DNA from: Fen-1298 sp963833465
Lineage (GTDB): Bacteria; Bacteroidota; Ignavibacteria; UBA10030
DNA length: 64,000 nt
NCBI GenBank assembly: GCA_963833465.1
Contig: CAWHXW010000001.1
Span: 1 to 64,000, forward strand
Direction: 5' to 3'
Shown here: piece by piece, positions 62,510-64,000 of the stretch
How positions within the stretch are numbered: position 1 is the stretch's first letter
How the letters are laid out: each line of letters opens with the position of its first letter
The notes under the pieces: model-generated
The model's database searches: none
What the model was told of the DNA's origin: nothing
What the model saw: the letters and a program-made list of their open reading frames with translations, nothing else
Program-made: the position numbers and the translations under genes

Positions 62510-63491
62510 ATGACTATTACAATCATCGGACATCTCTGTAAAGACATCGTCCATTTGCCAGGCGAAGAAGAAAAACATGAAGAATCATTTGGTGGAATCA
62601 TGTACACACTACTTACTCTTGCAAATTTGATGAGCGAGAGGGATTGCGTCCAGCCCGTTTTTGGAGTCGGTCAAGCTGACTACGAAATGCTAATGGAGCA
62701 ATTGAATCCTTACAAAAATATTGATGTAAGCGGTATTTTCAAATTTAAAGGTCCAACAAATCAGGTCCAACTTTTCTACCAGAATAATGCCGGAACACGA
62801 ATTGAATGTTCACAAAATATTTTCTGCCCCAATTCCATTCAATCGGATCAGACCGTACTTAGACGGCGATGGCGTGCTAATTAATATGATTTCAGGATCT
62901 GACATCACTCTTGAAACACTGGGATATATTCGCATGGAAATTCGCGAGAAAGGAATTCCGATTCATTTTGATTTCCATTCGCTTACATTAGGCACGGATC
63001 AAGAGTTTAAGCGCTTCCGCCGCCCTATTACCGATTGGCGGCGATGGTGTTTTATGCTGAATTCGATTCAGATGAATGAAGATGAGGCGCTCGGATTGTC
63101 AGCTGAACGATACGATGAAAAAACGCTCACCAATCATCTAATGCCGTTGATGGTCGAGACACTTCTAATTACAAGAAGCGAGCGCGGAGTGACTGCGATT
63201 GTACAGGATATCCACAAGAAGCTGACGTACAAAGACATTCCAGGTGTTTCTTTTAGCAACACAATTGATACAACTGGATGCGGCGATGTATTTGGCGCAG
63301 CATTCTTATTCCAATATCTAAAATCTAAAGACAGCTTTATTGCTGCAGAGTTTGCAAATAAAACCGCTGCGCTAAATGCAACATTTAAAAATATTAAAGA
63401 TCTTGAAGCATTACGCTCAAAATTAGAACAACTTGGAGTTGCAATTTCTAAAGTAACAGCAAATGGAAAAAGCACCAATGCCTCACGATGA
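62510..63491 (+). pseudogene. PfkB-family sugar kinase, interrupted by a frameshift
   Basis: One kinase gene in two overlapping frames. The first frame (62510 to stop at 62882-62884) has the start TIIGHLCKDIV and the substrate-side GGIMYTLLTLANLM; the second continues with PYLDGDGVLINMISGSD, LLITRSERG, and the catalytic loop DTTGCGDVFGAAFLF (alanine replaced by cysteine in DTTGAGD). Matching both halves to one PfkB protein needs removal of one base near 62820-62830, within ATTTTCTGCCCC. The result would be ~326 residues, normal for the family. May be a sequencing or assembly error, a true pseudogene or programmed shifting. Directly follows the HisA-like gene. Confidence 0.85.
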
Positions 63492-63508
63492 TCACGGAGA
63501 ATGGCAGC

Positions 63509-64000
63509 ATGATTCTAAAAGAAAGAATTGAATTACTTTTCCAGCAAGATTTAGATAAAATAGATCGGCACGCGGCGATGCAGACTTTTAGCGAGTTTAA
63601 ATTCTTTTTAAACAACGGCGAAATCCGTGCTGCATCACCATCAAGGAACGAAGAAAACAAATCCGGATGGATTGTAAATGATTGGATAAGGAAAGGAATT
63701 CTGCTCGGATTCCAGATCGGTGAATTTACAGATTTTTCAATTAATGAGCATTTCAAATATTTTGACAAGAGTACATATCCCCTCAAGAAATTAACACATG
63801 AAAATAAAGTGAGAATTGTGCCGGGAGGTACATCTATTCGCGATGGATCATATTTAGCATCAGGTGTTGTAATAATGCCGCCTGCGTACGTTAATGTTGG
63901 TGCGTATGTAGACAGCGAAACCATGATTGATTCCCATGTGCTTGTTGGTTCGTGCGCACAAATTGGCAAGAATGTTCACTTAAGTGCAGGCGCGCAAATT
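63509..64000 (+). CDS. dapD: tetrahydrodipicolinate N-succinyltransferase, 3' end beyond window
   Basis: First 164 residues of DapD, which succinylates tetrahydrodipicolinate in the lysine/meso-diaminopimelate pathway. N-terminal helical region, then the left-handed beta-helix of hexapeptide repeats (IVPGGTSIRDGSYLASGVV, VGAYVDSETMIDSHVLVGSCAQIG). The start ATG at 63509 follows GGAGA at 63496-63500; an in-frame ATG at 63488 that overlaps the kinase stop is the alternative. Together with the lysA-like gene at 59060 it points to the succinylase route. Confidence 0.93.
   Translation, partial: MILKERIELLFQQDLDKIDRHAAMQTFSEFKFFLNNGEIRAASPSRNEENKSGWIVNDWIRKGILLGFQIGEFTDFSINEHFKYFDKSTYPLKKLTHENKVRIVPGGTSIRDGSYLASGVVIMPPAYVNVGAYVDSETMIDSHVLVGSCAQIGKNVHLSAGAQI

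Noticed and set aside
62787..63491. Second kinase frame as an independent gene
   Set aside because: It lacks the N-terminal half of the PfkB fold, which is present in the other frame immediately upstream; a frameshifted single gene explains both.
63448..63969. 173-residue open frame antisense to dapD
   Set aside because: The plus strand is unmistakably DapD with a good ribosome-binding site.
1..64000. CRISPR arrays, insertion sequences, prophage, integrons, rRNA operons, riboswitches
   Set aside because: I looked on both strands and saw no arrays, transposase motifs, phage genes, or recognisable riboswitch consensus; a covariance-model search could still find weak cases.

Overview
The window reads as a chromosomal backbone segment of a moderately AT-rich bacterium of the FCB superphylum (Bacteroidota/Chlorobi side, most likely an Ignavibacteria-like lineage). 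Supporting signs: a type IX secretion C-terminal sorting domain with the NYPNPFNPST signature (50138-50893), a DUF4835/PorD protein (29105-30016) next to a PorV-like porin, a GWxTD-domain protein, bacillithiol synthase BshA, an Alg9-like GT22 membrane glycosyltransferase, and a HisA homologue whose C-terminal part resembles Chlorobium HisA. I see no insertion sequence, prophage, CRISPR array or rRNA operon.

Layout. 1-7006: 5' half of a tRNA-Pro, then miaA, pcm, a GT2 glycosyltransferase, folP, an M28 peptidase, a lone receiver domain, a Nudix hydrolase and an Fe/Mn superoxide dismutase, all on the minus strand. 7197-13821: a complete SUF operon on the minus strand (rrf2-sufB-sufC-sufD-sufS-sufU-sufA-like-sufT), with a 21-bp IscR-type palindrome over the predicted promoter. 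13978-20293 (plus): an ABC exporter pair, bshA, then a coupled GWxTD-pdxA-ftsE string. 20315-25960 (minus): Nfu, DinB and Mrp, then pfkA-aat-purC and an internally duplicated membrane protein. 26204-32140: envelope and T9SS-related genes (helix-hairpin-helix plus predicted beta-barrel protein, PorV-like protein, PorD) and a HEAT-cyclophilin fusion. 32200-37465: TatD, ubiE plus a coupled amidohydrolase, isochorismatase, a small membrane protein and an M24 peptidase.

37577-41471 (minus) is the most unusual block: two diverged D-Ala-D-Ala-ligase-type ATP-grasp enzymes, a GNAT acetyltransferase and a lysine 2,3-aminomutase-type radical SAM enzyme, packed with gaps of 4-18 bp between a good promoter and an intrinsic terminator. 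I propose a small-molecule pathway that makes beta-lysine and then acylates or ligates it; the product is unknown.

41720-52506: recG, namZ-like (DUF1343), plsC-gatC-kdsB-pyrG plus a CpoB-like lipoprotein, a T9SS cargo protein, and a cold-shock gene with a long leader ending in a terminator-like hairpin. 52574-58613: aldo/keto reductase, GtrA plus GT22, pgmB-like HAD and an M13 metallopeptidase. 58796-64000: tRNA-Arg(TCT), a lysA-like decarboxylase, a heptosyltransferase-like GT9, a HisA-like protein lacking the HisA catalytic residues, a frameshifted PfkB-type kinase directly behind it, and the start of dapD, which runs off the window.
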